64,000 bases of DNA from Struthio camelus (Eukaryota; Chordata; Aves; Struthioniformes; Struthionidae), in assembly GCF_040807025.1 (NCBI RefSeq), contig NC_090942.1, forward strand, positions 66,668,911-66,732,910. Reading direction: 5' to 3'. Below, one piece after another: positions 40,326-53,094 of the stretch (positions are counted from its first letter, which is position 1; each line of letters opens with the position of its first letter). Made by a program: the position numbers and the translations under genes. A model generated the notes under the pieces. The model saw nothing but the letters and a program-made list of their open reading frames with translations. It was not told the origin of the DNA and searched no databases.

Positions 40326-43300
40326 TTTCCAGGGGTATATGCACACTGTTTCATCCAAGGATCCTTGTTCTATGATCATTCATACTGAACACAGGCTTGT
40401 TCCCTCCCTGGTTCACAGCTGGATTGAGCTAACTTGTTTCCTCCAGAAGAAAGCTAGGGGGCTGCCGGCAGGGCCATTTGCTCCATGTCCCCTCCAGGCA
40501 AAAAGAGATTGGACACAGTTCAGGTGAAGCTTGGTTCCCTCTTTCAGCACCCTCTTGGATGATGTGTACTCCCACATGCGCCATACCATATGTCAAGATT
40601 CACAAGTGGTTTCAGTATGCTATGAAGACAACCAGTTGGTGGCTGTGGCACCACTCTCTCATCTTCTGCGGCACTGAACTGAAAGCTTATATGCACACAA
40701 GGCCAATAGGGGCATCAGTGAACACAGCAGGCCAAGGCCGAGGCAGTGTGCACATAGCCAGCATGCTCCAGAGGCTGCAAGCTGCGAGTGTTTAACAGAT
40801 TGGGCATCAGCCAATCCACAGCACTGCTTTAGGGGCTGTGGTTCTCCCTTCAATGGAGAGACACAGGCCGCAGTGTAGTGAGGCTCCCCTGACTGTGAAC
40901 TTGGCTCAGTTCTCCCCCCTAAAAAAAGGTGCAATTGGTCTATGAGTGAGTGCATAAGCCAAAGCCTTGTGAGGAAAGAAAAGCAGGAACAAAGATAGAA
41001 GTGGAATTGTTGGGTCAGTTCTGGTCACTCAAAGATTGAAGAGAAAAACACCAACAGGAGAATCTATAAAACCCTAAGCAAATACAAGCAGCATGTCAGA
41101 AGATGACTGACTCCTTAGCAAGATCAAGCATTAGATGTTCTGCGGAGCAATCAATAAAGCCAACGCTTCCCCGTGCGATTGTCTTCTGCCTGGTGGCAGA
41201 CTTGTGAAGGTGAAGCAGGGAGGTGTGCATCTCTTACCCTGCTCAGCACTTATCACTGTCCTCAAAAGGAATACTGAGAGGTCTGTATGAGGGCTCGTGT
41301 CTGCATAAGTGCCAGAGACTATTAAAACCTGGACTCCTGACATCATCTTTTCATGTGCCTTTATGCACAATCAGTTGGCAGCTTTGGTACTCTCCTCTGT
41401 ATTTCACCCTCAGTAGTGGGGGAGGGACTACTGGAGGAGGAGGGATCTTTAGTATTCCTTCCTTTAATTTTGTTCAGAAGGTCTTTTTCGATCTCCGTCA
41501 CATACCGATTCCCTTTGCCCATAGGTAGAATAGATTATGAATTAGACTTTCCATCCCAGAGGAATTGCTGATATTTTATCACTTTTGAAATAATATTTTG
41601 GAAATTTGAAATGTTTTGTTTTAACACTTTTGATTGAAATGAATTGTTCTGATGTTCCCAAATTAGAACATTTGCTTTACTGAACACAGCTGAAACCTTT
41701 TATTTGAAGTCAGTTCAAGCGACGAACATACCTCTGCCAATGCTGCGGATCACTGGCCAGCCATTTGCTCTGAGATGAAGCTACAGTGTACTAGGTAGGG
41801 GAAATACAGAGTCAGATAAAAGAGCTTAGCCTATGATGGAACATGGAAATAAATCGTTTGAATTCAGACATAACAGAATTTTAGGTGTTCAGGTAGAACA
41901 TATTTCTGAATAATGAATTATACTCTATTGCCTTTCTATCTGGGAGACAGGGTCCACTGGCATGACAGATGCAAAGGAAGAAGATATTCTCACCCAGAAA
42001 GGAGCAGATCTCAGTGTCTAACAGTGCCGTCTCCCCAAGGAAAAGCTTGTTGCAGAAGTTCAGCATGTATTTTGTTCCAAATGGCATCCACAGCAAACTT
42101 TAAGGTAGAGATGACAAGTTCATGGTGTGCAAGAGAAAAGAAAAACAGTGCTACAAATTGTACTGATGGAGAGCCTGCTTTTCAGCTTGTGCTGTCAGTT
42201 CTGAGGGAGAAAAAGGACTTGCAGATGATTAGCTGACTGTTTCTCCCAGCTCCTTCTCCTTCTCCAGCTACTAATCATGTTGATTCAATGCACCAATGCA
42301 CTCATGCTGAAGCATTTCCTTCTACTCTGTAATTCCCTCTTTCTCTCTCTCCTTCCACCTGATTTGGTTACTACAGTCCTACATAGCAATTGCACAGATG
42401 TATTAATATGTTTATGATGGTGCAAGTATATGTTAGAAAATATTTCGGCTTAGTTAATAAGATAGGCTAGCAGTTTATTTAATATGAAGATTTCTATTAA
42501 ACTGGTAGCAGTGAGTTCTGTGTTTATTTTCTCTGTACAACAGGATGAAACAGTAGTACTATTTGCTGCATATTAAATACAGACATTTCTACTGAGTGTA
42601 CATAGAGCATGTACAGTAGAGGCACACCTTAAATTATGTTTAATTACAACATACAGAGACTGAGCTATGCAGGAAGAAAAGGTTGAGGTTACTGGTTGGC
42701 TGGATGGCCATTCCATTACATAAAAATACTAAAGAAAGTGACCAAACCTGCCCTCCTCCTCCCGATATCTTAAGATTCTTTTTATGACTTAAGGTAGACT
42801 TTGAGATCTAAGAAAGATAGTTCTTGCTAAATAAAATTGCCTCTTTTTATTAGGAAAATGTAAGTCATTCTTTGGAGTAAGGGAGTAAAAAAATGGAATA
42901 AAGTGTGTTTACATAAAGAAAGAGATGAAGGCCATGTGACAGCTCTCTAATAGTGACACAGCTGCAGCGTTTTGTATTTTCTGTAACAAGAGTACTAAAA
43001 GCGCCTGGCTTTGGTTCCTAACATGTCTGTAACAGCATCAAAGACTTATTATCCCATAAGACATTCAGATTATTTTTCTGTCATTCCAGAAGGAGAAAAA
43101 GTAGTTTCCAAAAGCTTCCATAGGCATGTCAATAGCACAAAGTTTATTTTTGAAATTTTTAAAACTAAGCTGAACCAGGGATTTCAGGCTGTGAAGTCCC
43201 TCACCTGGCCACAACTCCAGGACATCTAAGTTGCCCAGGATCCTGAGCACCGGTACATGGGAGCTGAGATTTCCAGGCTCTGTGGCTCTAAGGTCTAGCA

Positions 43301-43534
43301 TCTATTAGAGTCTCTTTCCATTTTCATTTCTCCCCTAGCTTAAAAAAAGTGTTATTTTCACAGTAGTAAGCCTGAAATTTCTGAAAGCTTTAACGTGAGT
43401 TCCCTGGGAATCCCTAGGCTCCAGGCTCCCTGCTGTGAAGCTCAGAGCTGAATACTGACCAGCACCTGAGCTCCTAGGAGCTCCAGCACCAAAAGAAAGG
43501 TGAAAGCAGTACCACAGCTTTAAAAACTGATTTC
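40326..43534. other. Unannotated non-coding stretch
   Basis: Nothing recognisable was found. ORFs reach 107 codons (41913-42236, +) without family resemblance. Confidence 0.5.
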
Positions 43535-43640
43535 ATAGGTGGAGAAATAAGGCACCTAGCAGTTAGTCCCAGGTCATAGAGAGAGCCTGGGATGGAGCAG
43601 AGACTTGACTGTAAACCTATGAAGTAGTTGGGGCACTGTA
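43535..43640 (-). mobile_element. Possible MIR-like fragment, antisense
   Basis: The + strand 'ggtggagaaataaggcacct', then 'agtcccaggtcatagagaga' and 'gggatggagcagagacttga' follow the antisense MIR order (ggaaactgaggcac, gcccaaggtcacac, ggcagagccgggatt). It is strongly decayed. Confidence 0.45.
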
Positions 43641-44364
43641 GGACGCTGATTCCTTTTTCTAAAAAAGATGACTCCCAGCTGTATGTCAAAAATTTCCATA
43701 CTACGATTATTTGTTATACAATGGCAGTAATATCATATGGCACTGGAAGAAGGTGTTCAGTGCTTCATACCATGTATAATTCTCATGACTGAAACTAATA
43801 GAATCACAGAGATTACAAAACAAGTTTCACCATTCCACTAACTTCTCCAAAGTATCAGTTCCACATTATATTAGGATTTTCCCTCCGTCTTTGAAGATCA
43901 TATGTAAACATCATTTGAAAAATTTGGCAATGTCATAGTGCCGACAAACAGAATAGGCTAGAGTTAGACAAAACATTGTAAATTGAATTTGTGCCACTAC
44001 CAAGGAAAACTAATTGAAGGTTTGGTACATTCACGCACAGCATCTAGAAAGTTTACTCATGACCATACCTCACAAGGTTTGTTTGGGGGACAGTTCAGAG
44101 AGTATGAAGCTAGAAAGAAACAATTATGATAGATACTTCATAACAGAAACTAAAGGACTTTCCAAATCTATTTATGTTTAACATAGACCATATTTAAAAA
44201 AAAAAAAAATCTTGTCAAGAAAACTGTGTAAGGATCATTGGTAAAAGCATTGAATGACAGACCCTTCCTGGATAGATTGTAACTAGTTTGTCAGTAAGCC
44301 TGGACTATGTCAAATACATTCTCGCAGATAGGAATAAGGGATAACTGGTGACCTGTTTTGCACC

Positions 44365-44387
44365 AAAACAAAACAAAACAAAAAAAC
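44365..44387 (+). repeat. (AAAAC)n pentanucleotide tract
   Basis: About four AAAAC units end in A7. Confidence 0.85.
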
Positions 44388-46234
44388 AGAAACAGACTCA
44401 GAATTTTCCAGACATATTTTGATGAGAAACTACCTTGTCTCTGCTTTTCTTCCTGAGCTCAGCATGGACAGCAGGGTCTCACTGGACAGCAGAAATGATT
44501 TGTGCTTTACCGACAAGACGAAGTGGTCAACAAATTAAAGAGCTCAGCTCCTATAAGGCGTTCTTCAAGCATCACCCAATGAAGTTGAAGCCAATGGGAA
44601 GGCTACGTTGGGATGGTCCTGTGAAGGCTGGGAAAGGAAGTGATGGGAAGAGAATAGGAAGTGAGGAGAGAGAGTAGGTTTCTCTGAGGCAATTAGCTAG
44701 CATAAATCAATTAATTATAAACTAAATTAAGCAATGAACTGCTATAAAGCAAGTTAATCTGCTGTATTATTGTAAAACGGCATTACTGTATGTTTTTTAG
44801 CCTGCACTGTACAGTTATCATAAGAAAAGTGTGCCATCTTGTGGGAAAACACAGAAAATATCAAACCACTCCTTCATATATACATTGCTTAAGGAGTTTC
44901 CTCCAGGTTGACATGTTACGCGCAAACTTGTTTTCATCAGTCATTTTCCCTACCTTCCCTGCTTATTCTGTTGTACATTGTGCGAAATGAAGGGCAGGAG
45001 CTTCCATGTATAAATGTTTGAGGGAATATTCAGGAGGCCACTATCCAAAGAGAAAGTCCCCAGCCTTAACACTGAAGGACCAAAACCTTCAACAGGCATA
45101 TTCAACTTTCTCATCCAAAGGCTTATGTAGTCTTTCTAGTTCTCAGTCTGAGAAGATACACTGAATCATGAGATTTACTACTGAAAAACTCCAGAGTGCC
45201 AGATTTCTCCCAGTCAGCTGTGGGATTCTACAGCAGGCTATCTCTCACCTGAAAAAATAAACTAGCGTAACCCACCAACTCAAACCATCCTAAGGTGTGA
45301 TTTTGTTAAGTAAAGAATATCCAAGCTGATCAAAACGGATAGAAATGAAACTTAAAGGAAAAGGAGAAACTCAGAAATACTTGCAGAACAAAACTTGTAT
45401 CACCAGGGCCTCAGCCTCTGTGATTTTTGGCAAACCAGTGAAGACTTCATATCCAAAAGAATCCAGTGATACTAGTAGTACAAAACAAAAACTGGACAAT
45501 AACAAGAAACGTCTTGGTCAGAGATCAAATCCTCCACAGCTAATGCTCGAGTTATTTATATAATTTGAAAAAGTGAGGCTTTTTAAGCAGACATTTGAAC
45601 GTCAGTGTTACTGGACTGCAGTTGCTCAAGAGTCCTGCTGCTAGAAGCATCATGAGGCAGAGAAGAAAAGAGCAATGTGCTTGTGTGGGGAGAGGGCATA
45701 AGGGCAGAGAACAGAGGCAGGGAAGGGTCTTTCTCTAGCAAAGATGGGAATAGGTAGTAGAAATTCATGGGGGAAAAGGGCTATCCTTTTCTCTTATCTC
45801 TCCCATGCGTCTTACATCTCCCATGCTGCTGGGGTACCACTTTCATCTCTGGCAGAGTCCATCCAGGGCCCTGCTGTCATGGAGCTAGATCAAAGCTACC
45901 TGTGTTAGCCTCACTGCTCGAAACTGCCTCAGTAACTCTGCAGACCACCCTTTGACGGGAAGAAGTATCAGATGTATCTCTTTAGCAGACCTACTTTCCC
46001 ACAGCCCTTTAAGTAGCACAAAATATGAAAAACAATTCTGCTGACTTAAATATGAAAAGGAAAGCACAGGTTAGAACAAAAAGTATAGCCATAAAATGCT
46101 ATTTGGGGCACATATGCTTTAAATTGAAAAATGACTGACGATGGTAGGCAGTGGAATGAAAAAGGATATTACAAAAAACAAAAAAGATTGTCGGAAGTCT
46201 TAATAACCAACAAAAGAAGTCACCATAAAAAATC

Positions 46235-46251
46235 TTTTTTTTTTTTTTTTT
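46235..46251. repeat. Poly(T) run, 17 T
   Basis: Seventeen T precede gcagtttgg. It could mark the poly(A) of a minus-strand retrocopy, but no such body is recognised to its right. Confidence 0.85.
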
Positions 46252-46469
46252 GCAGTTTGGAAAGTTTGAAGACATCTTCCTTTTTTATTAACTCTCCCTT
46301 CAGACACAGAAATACTAAAGGTGTCAAAGACAGAATTTTAGGTTTGGTTTGTTATTTTTGCGTTAAGTATGTTATCTACAAAATAAGGAGAATGGCCAGC
46401 ATTAAAAGAAAGAGTGATTTCATGTGATATGTCTGAAGTGTTTGGCAGAATCTATTTTGAATGATATCA

Positions 46470-46735
46470 GATCTAGGGAGCAGGCCTCGATTCACACCAC
46501 TGAACTTTAAGCCCAGGTGCTAGAGTATGGAGCTTAATTGCTCTCTGTTCCCTGGAAGTCAACACAGAGAGAGATGGGCTCCAGAGAGCTCTTCAGTTCT
46601 CAGGTACTCCAAACTACTTTTGAAGTTGCTTAGCTCTCCTGATAGACTAAAGCTAGTTAGAGACTCCAGTTAAATGCCTGAAGTTAGGCAGGTTGACTCA
46701 GGACTTCACTGTGGCCATGCCAATAACACAGTTTT
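46470..46735 (+). mobile_element. Tentative ERVL-type LTR remnant
   Basis: Phrases such as 'gggctccagagagctcttca', 'tagctctcctgatagactaa', 'agttagagactccagttaaa' and 'tgcctgaagttaggcaggtt' are similar to what I recall of bird ERVL LTRs. No LTR termini, target duplication or internal retroviral coding sequence is visible, so this would be a worn solo-LTR piece at most. Confidence 0.33.
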
Positions 46736-49700
46736 GGTTTGGAGCAGTAGTGCAGTTTGGATCCTACCTCTGATTCACAATATGCATTCAGTGCACCTGA
46801 TACACCACTCTGGAGGCCACAAAGGGACATAAGGACACAAACAGAGCGCTGGTCCTTCTGAGAATTTCAATCCACCACATAGTAGGGACGTTTGGTCCAG
46901 GAGACCAGACTACATCTAATCCCAAGTTAAACTGCATGTAGGATAGACAGATGGCCCCCAACAACATATTCTTCAGCCTATTGATCTGCCCTGATTGTGT
47001 CAAATTGTTTGTTCATGTAGGTATTAGCATGTATTTGCTGTTGCAGCCACTCAACGGAGAGAGTCAGCATGGGCAGAGCTCAAAGTAGACACAGTTATAC
47101 TGTCTCCAGGCTGACTCACACAGAGATAGCTTAGCAAATATTTTTTGTAGAGTAACAACAGCATCTCCTGTGCACGGGATCGCAAGGAAGAGCGAGGAAT
47201 GCTCGATATGACACTGTCCCCTCAATTCAGTCAAAATATTTGTCCAATTTGTCCAGTGGTCTGCCTTGGGCCATGGAGGCTTACCCACTGGCTGGCAGGC
47301 AGGGAAAGCTGGACCAGGGCTGGCAACAAGTTGACACACAGTTGCAGCCTTTGTACTCAGGGCAGCTGGCAAGGCTCTTGTATTTGCTGGTGTAGGAAAA
47401 TGTCAGCTTCTAGCAACATCAAAATTATTGGCAAGAGAATGCAGCAAATGGAGCCACAAAGGTAGGATTTGACACTGCTACTGAGTAGAGAGAGAAATAG
47501 CAAAGAACCAAAATCACCATGTTGCATGAGGCTTTTTTTGCACAAAAAAGATGCATTAAATAAACATATGCTGATCACATCATACCATTGGTGAGCTTTG
47601 CTTGAGAAGGCTCAGGCATTTTGTTTAATTCCTTGGGGCTTCCTTTGATGACAGCATCAACTCCAGTGAAGGAAAGAAGATTGTATGTATTTGAATAAGG
47701 GCCTAATTTGGCCAGTAGCAACTTCATATTCCCACTGTTGAATGGCCTCTTTGTCAGTTCAGCATAGATATTTCATTGTATCCTGGGTTTTTTTTTTATG
47801 CACAGCCTAACTAGTGTCTTAAAAAATTGCAATAACATTCTTGTATAATTACTACAAATTCCTCCCTGTTGGTTTTGACCTTTCTAAAAATATAACTCAT
47901 ATTTAAGCTTTGATTAAGAATTATTTTTTCTTCCTGTAGGCTCCAACTACACTGGGACCTTGTCATCACTCGCTGACATTACAGCTCCTCACTGATGAGC
48001 ACTGGCATTGCTGGGGAGCAGACAGAAAGCTATTGGAGGAAGGAGGATATTTACACAATGGGAACCCATCCCTCCTGTTATCATAAGCTGTCATGGGCCA
48101 GTAGGCGATGTGCACTGGCTACACCACGTACCTCTTGTTCCTTTTTCTTTCTCCTGGCAATGGACATTCTGCTGGCCCCTTTCCCAGTCCAAGCTAGTCA
48201 ACTTGAGACAGCTCCAAGCCACAAAATTGGTTCCAGTTTGTGAATCTCCCAGAGCTCGGGATAGAGTTTTATTCTCACATCTAGCTAGAAGGCTGCTTCA
48301 CATAACAGAATCACTTCTTTCAAAAATCTGAAGTGTAGCTTATGTTGTTAACAGGTCCACGTATGAAATTATTTCAATGATTTTTCTTTGTATTTTCAAT
48401 CTAGTCTGGCCTTCCCAAAGGGAACTGAAATATAACTCCATGGATATTTGCCTACCCTGACTTTCAGCTGGGCTTAGTGCTTAATTTCCTCAGGAGCCTT
48501 TCCTCAGGAAACTCCCAGCTGTGTGATTTCTGAAGGCTCCCTTCAAAGGCAGCTCATCTCGTCTCTCTGCCCTGCCTCTCTAGGAAATCTCCCTTCGGCT
48601 GTCCGCAGTGACAAGCTCCACTTGTGCACCCGGTTGCTTTAAAATAAAAATAAAAAAAAAATTACGTGCTGCTTCACATGGGATGTTCCATGTTCCTCAC
48701 TACCTCTTTCCTTCCATGCACAGCCATGCAATGAGGTGGAGGAGGGAGGATATGTTGGCTTCTCCTAGCCTGCGCTCACACTGCAGGTGGAGCCAATTAA
48801 GGTCCCAGACTTTCAGTAAAGGTTTGTTACTCATCACCTTAAGCCAGAATGAGCCTAGGGAGACCACCAGCAGGTAAAGGAAAGAAGCTGTAGTGCAGCT
48901 GAAAACCAGTCCCCAAAACCTAGAGGTTTTAGATCAGAATGCCAAAACTGCTGGCATTTATTTTCCCTTTTTTTTTTTTTTTTATTTTTCCAGAAAGAAA
49001 ATTAGGTGATCTTATTTCAGGTCCTAAAAGTTTTCACAAGCCACAGTACATTTTGTAAGAAAGCTTTTCCCTGCTCTGCGCTGATGATGGATTCAGTTTT
49101 CTGAACGTGGATCTAGTTGGTGCTAGGCTGTGTTAGGGATGAATTGCACAGGCAATTTTCTGCCTCTGGCCTTTAAACTGCATAATTTTTAAGAAGTAGC
49201 CCACTGTATTTTCTTTGGCTGGAGTCTGCCAGACTATCTTGAGATTTCGGTTTTGCCAGATATTGCTATCTAGATAAATCATATTTTTCACTGGCCTTAC
49301 CTCCCTCTGTGAGGAAAGCAAGCTCAGGGCCTGTGCATTTCTAAAGACTGAATGCTTTGTAGGATTTGTGCTGAAAATCTGTGCTGGAGTACTTTTTTTT
49401 CCTGAGATATGTATGTCATATGGGCACTGTTATAATGTCACATTTCCATACCTAATCTTTGTACTATTTACTGTTATTCTGTGCTATATCCCAGACCTCT
49501 TCATAGACCATAGATTATTATATTTCCTTTATGCTCCCCTATCAAGAGAGAAAATCCCTGCCAAATTTCTTGCCTGTTGATAATATATTTTTCCTCTGGC
49601 TCCACATTTCTTCCACATGCTGCTTCTTTGAGCCATATTCACCTATGGATGAGCAGAAGAAAAAGAAGCTATATAGCAGTGCTGCTACTATTCCTCTGCA

Positions 49701-49994
49701 ACACCCTAAGAGGATAAAACTAATGGGAGAGCTCTCTCCCACCCCGCACCTTCTCTCATTACCCCAGTGAATGTGGATGCACTCGAGTCACCCCTTTCCT
49801 TTTTCCAGAGCCTTTGTTAGAGGCTGAGATTTGGTCAGGAACTGGTGTCGCTGCAGCTGGGGCCTCAGATATGATTGAGTGCTGAGCCTCTTTAAGAGAG
49901 CCAACACAGAAAGATACTGGAGGAGCAAATGAGAAGCTACTAGAGGGATTATTCTGTGAAACACATGCTGCAGAACACTGAGAAATGGGGACAT
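46736..49994. other. Unannotated non-coding stretch
   Basis: No gene is recognised. It includes a 16-T run (48968-48983) and a pyrimidine tract plus AG at 47,920-47,939 that resembles a splice acceptor. That site is followed by a 49-codon open stretch from 47,940. Confidence 0.5.
48968..48989. repeat. Poly(T) run
   Basis: Sixteen T, one A, then five T. Confidence 0.85.
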
Positions 49995-50026
49995 ATTTTA
50001 AAGAGCAGTTAACTGCTCTTTAAAAT
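49995..50026. repeat. Perfect 32-bp palindrome, no spacer
   Basis: The half-site attttaaagagcagtt (49995-50010) is followed directly by its exact reverse complement (50011-50026), centred on GTTAAC. Symmetry breaks at the next base pair outward. It lies about 0.6 kb left of the CR1 cluster and is not part of any recognised repeat. It could be a cruciform-forming site, a dyad binding site or the relic of a local inverted duplication. Confidence 0.95.
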
Positions 50027-50624
50027 CAGGCCATTCCCATTACAGCTCCTCATTCATTCCTCTTCCCACGCTTCTTGAGGGTTCAGGTAAGCTTAACTTA
50101 TAAGAATAAATGCATTCAGCTGTGTCTTTGGTGCCATATTTTCAGCAAAGAGAGAAGAAGTATCATAAAAATCCTCTTGCTAACTAATGAGAAGAGTCAG
50201 GTTGACTGAACCAGTCCAGATCAGGAGCTAGGGTAAGGGATGAGTCTGACAAAAAGCTGCAAACAACCCCATATGTAAGCTGGAATTAACTTCAGTGGGA
50301 GTCTGGCCTAAGGAAGGGCTTCTGGAGTTAGCCACAACAATTTAAATAAAGCAAGATATCTTGATCAGTTTCCGAGCTTTCAACTAAATTTTAAATGTAA
50401 CCCAACTTTCTTAGAAAGACTCTCTCTCTACCCTGAAGCCTATTTCTTTGAAGTGGGACTGAGGAAAAAAAACACAGTATGGGCATCCACTGGTCATCCC
50501 ATGATAGCATGGGATTGTAGTCCTTATCAGCAAATGTCTAAATTGACAGATTTCTCTAGTCATCATTAAACTCTGTACCATGCAATAAGATGAAAAAAAT
50601 GGGATACCATTCATTTAGGACTGA
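50027..50624. other. Short unannotated spacer
   Basis: No gene is present. The phrase 'attaacttcagtgggagtct' near 50285 faintly resembles widespread amniote repeats but is too short to call. Confidence 0.4.
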
Positions 50625-51308
50625 ACTGTATTTCATCAATGAATTGGACAAAGGAATGTAAAACACCCTCAGCAAGTTTATAGATGATACCAGTTTAGAG
50701 AGGGTGAGTAATCAATTTGTCAGAGGGAAGGGCTATCACCACAAGGGACATAACAAACTGGAAGGATGGGCCAACAGCATGCTCATGAAGTTCAGCAAAG
50801 GCAAAGTTGTCCTTCTGAGGTGGAATAACCCCATTCAGTGGTACAGGCTGGGGACTAACTGGCTAAGGAGCAGCTCTGCAGAAAAGGACCTGCTAGTTCA
50901 GGTGCATGACAAACTGAACATGTACCACTGTTCAGTGGTACATTTCTGCAGCAGTGAAGGACAACTACATGCTGAAATGGATTGCAAGAGCACAGCCAGC
51001 AAGTGGAGGGAAGTGGTTATTCCCTTCTCAGCACCAGTGGGGACACATCTGGAAGACTGCATCCGCTTTCAGGGCATGCTGGGAAGCATGTCTGCTTCCA
51101 AAGAGACAAAGGGAAAAAGGTCTTCCCCCAAAAGTGCTGCACCACTGGAGGAAGTATCCATCCCTGGAGATAAATTTTAAACTTTACTAGACAAGACCCT
51201 CAGCAACTTGCTCAAACTTTGAAGCTATCCTTGCTTTGAGCAGGAGGTTAGACTAAACGATGTCCTAAGGCCCCTTGTCCCTTCTGACTGTAATTTTTCT
51301 GATTCTAG
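50625..51308 (+). mobile_element. CR1 LINE, 5'-truncated and internally deleted
   Basis: The copy starts inside the reverse-transcriptase domain. It shows a motif-C-like FIDDT (both Asp present, Ala replaced by Ile; near 50679-50693), then a 158-codon frame (50704-51180). That frame has the CR1 order [32 protein letters not shown] and V.DKLNM, and ends in a tail-derived PLEEVSIPGDKF. Around 51072-51096 about 250 bases present in the 60 kb copy are missing, joining the 'cagggcatgctggg' part directly to the tail. The tail runs through 'gcaggaggttagactaaacg' to a single ATTCT remnant. It cannot make a working ORF2 protein. Its tail is nearly identical to the copy at 60.13-60.73 kb in opposite orientation. 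Confidence 0.9.
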
Positions 51309-51949
51309 GAATCTAATGCTACAAAAAGGCTCCAGCACACTATTAATCATTCCTTAAATGCTATTCATGAATTTTACAGCATGATGGTTACACCATCTCA
51401 GTGCCTGTTCAAGACTTCAGTACTTGTATGACTTCATGAATTTCTGGAAAATCATTAAAGAAGTGAGATGATGCAGGGATATTTCAAATTTCTATGGGAT
51501 GAAAGAATAGGCCATGTGACTATAAGAGTAAATACCAGATGAACTTAACCACTTTTTAATTAAACTAATGTGGTCACATTCAAGGGCTTCTTTCCGGCCT
51601 GCCTGGCTTCAGCTGTTCTGTGCATTTTTTTAGTCATATATCAAGAAACAGATTATAATTTCCCTATTGCTTAAAGATGTAACTCACTGTTCTTTTCATC
51701 AAAAATGAGACAAATGGTGCTAAAATTCATCTTGCTCGTACAGAGATGACATTATATCTGTTCACCCTAACAAAGCCCTAAGCAAGTGTCGTGATCATAT
51801 AAATTTGCATGAATGTTTACACTAGTGTAGTCCCCCAATTTCAGTTGTAATGCCAACGTGCTGGATGTTCTGCCTAGAGGATCAACGACTTGGGATAGTC
51901 GTGAGCTGTGTGACAAATGAGAAGGAATATCTAAACTGTTTACATTACT
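51309..51949. other. Unannotated spacer
   Basis: AT-rich sequence with no recognised repeat or gene. Confidence 0.5.
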
Positions 51950-52120
51950 TTGGGCTGAACTTGCAAAGGTATCTAGATATCTAAACACGCAGAGAACGAC
52001 CAAAGGGAATTTTGAAAATTCCTCTACTGAATGGGCAGAAGAACCCAAGTTGTTAAGGCCCAAGTGTGCAAAAGGATGCTGACATATAAAGTGGAATCTA
52101 GGTGCCTAAGTCCAAAACTT
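51950..52120. mobile_element. Tentative ancient palindromic MITE-like fragment
   Basis: The phrases 'ctgaacttgcaaaggtatct', 'agatatctaaac', 'gggaattttgaaaattcctc' and 'gaatctaggtgcctaagtcc' resemble the arms of a widespread amniote palindromic repeat (arms of the type ttttcaaaggtatttaggcgcctaaa... around a symmetric centre). Only degenerate pieces remain and I cannot align full arms, so family and boundaries are uncertain. Confidence 0.3.
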
Positions 52121-53094
52121 GTGTCCTCAACATCTGCTACCTACGTGAAGAAGCTCCGACACAGTAACTTGGCTAGTAGGTGTTGCGTTACCTACTGCTG
52201 GGTAGACTTAGTCACTTCTTTCTGTTGAAAAGACTAATTTTGCATGGAATAACTGCACGGTTATGGGGCTAGAGAAAGACAGCAAACATGACCCCCTAAC
52301 TGACTGAGAGAGTGAATCCATTGAATCTGCCCTGAATCCACTCAGGAAGAAGCATGAATACATCTTCTGCCTGAAAGAGCGAGTGCTGAAACTTTTTGAC
52401 CTGTCGGTTACTTTATAAAGCAGTAACTGTCCTATCTACTTTGCCTTAGCAGCAGTGTGAAAGTATAAGCACTCAGCTTGAAGAGACACAGCTCCATTTC
52501 CTACCCTCAGGACTATTTCTATTGCCTTTAACAGATTAAAATAATGATGCCCACCCCTTGCTTTTGGCTGGGCAAGCCAAGGTAATGATCTTTTGCCTGT
52601 GTGAGAGAAAGGCCACATGCTGTTTGTCTTCCAGTTTCACAGGACAGGCACTGTGCCCGGGGCTTGGCACACATGCCTGGAGTAGCCCAGCTCATACATA
52701 ATAGATCTGGCTTTTCCCAGAGGCATTGCTCTTTGACATACACGCAATAAATGAGCAGTTCTCAATCTGTGGCTTTATTTATGAAAATATTACCAAAAGT
52801 ATTTTTATTGGTATCGTACTTAGTTCCTGAGGGAATAGTTGTTTATTTTCTCATGGGTTAGGGTTTTGGAGAAAAGTGCTATTGTTGAAAATGTTCTTAA
52901 AAGTCTTTTCAATTCTTCCTGCCTCTGTTCATAACAAAATCAACTGCAGCAGTTAATAAGCCAACACTTGCCTAATGTTAAGGGCTGTTTTTTATCAATA
53001 CTGTTTAAGTTACAGCCGGGTTAGCAATTCACACCTAACATCAGGTCTCGATTGTCCAAAGCTCTGTAGGCACAGAGAGCCAGAAACACCTACC
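52121..53094. other. Unannotated spacer
   Basis: No gene or repeat is recognised. ORFs stay at or below 71 codons. Confidence 0.5.

Larger units (their letters stand above)
43641..46469. other. Unannotated non-coding stretch
   Basis: No gene is recognised. It contains an (AAAAC)n tract near 44.37 kb and a 17-T run at 46235-46251 followed by tgcag, which looks like a splice acceptor only by composition. Confidence 0.5.

Noticed and set aside
43797..43830. tagaatcacagag, similar to the start of a minus-strand CR1 tail
   Set aside because: The sequence diverges at once and the following tail phrases (ggttggaa...agtccaacc) are absent.
50704..51180. 158-codon ORF as a possible host gene
   Set aside because: Its residues follow CR1 ORF2 order ([25 protein letters not shown]), so it is a transposon remnant.
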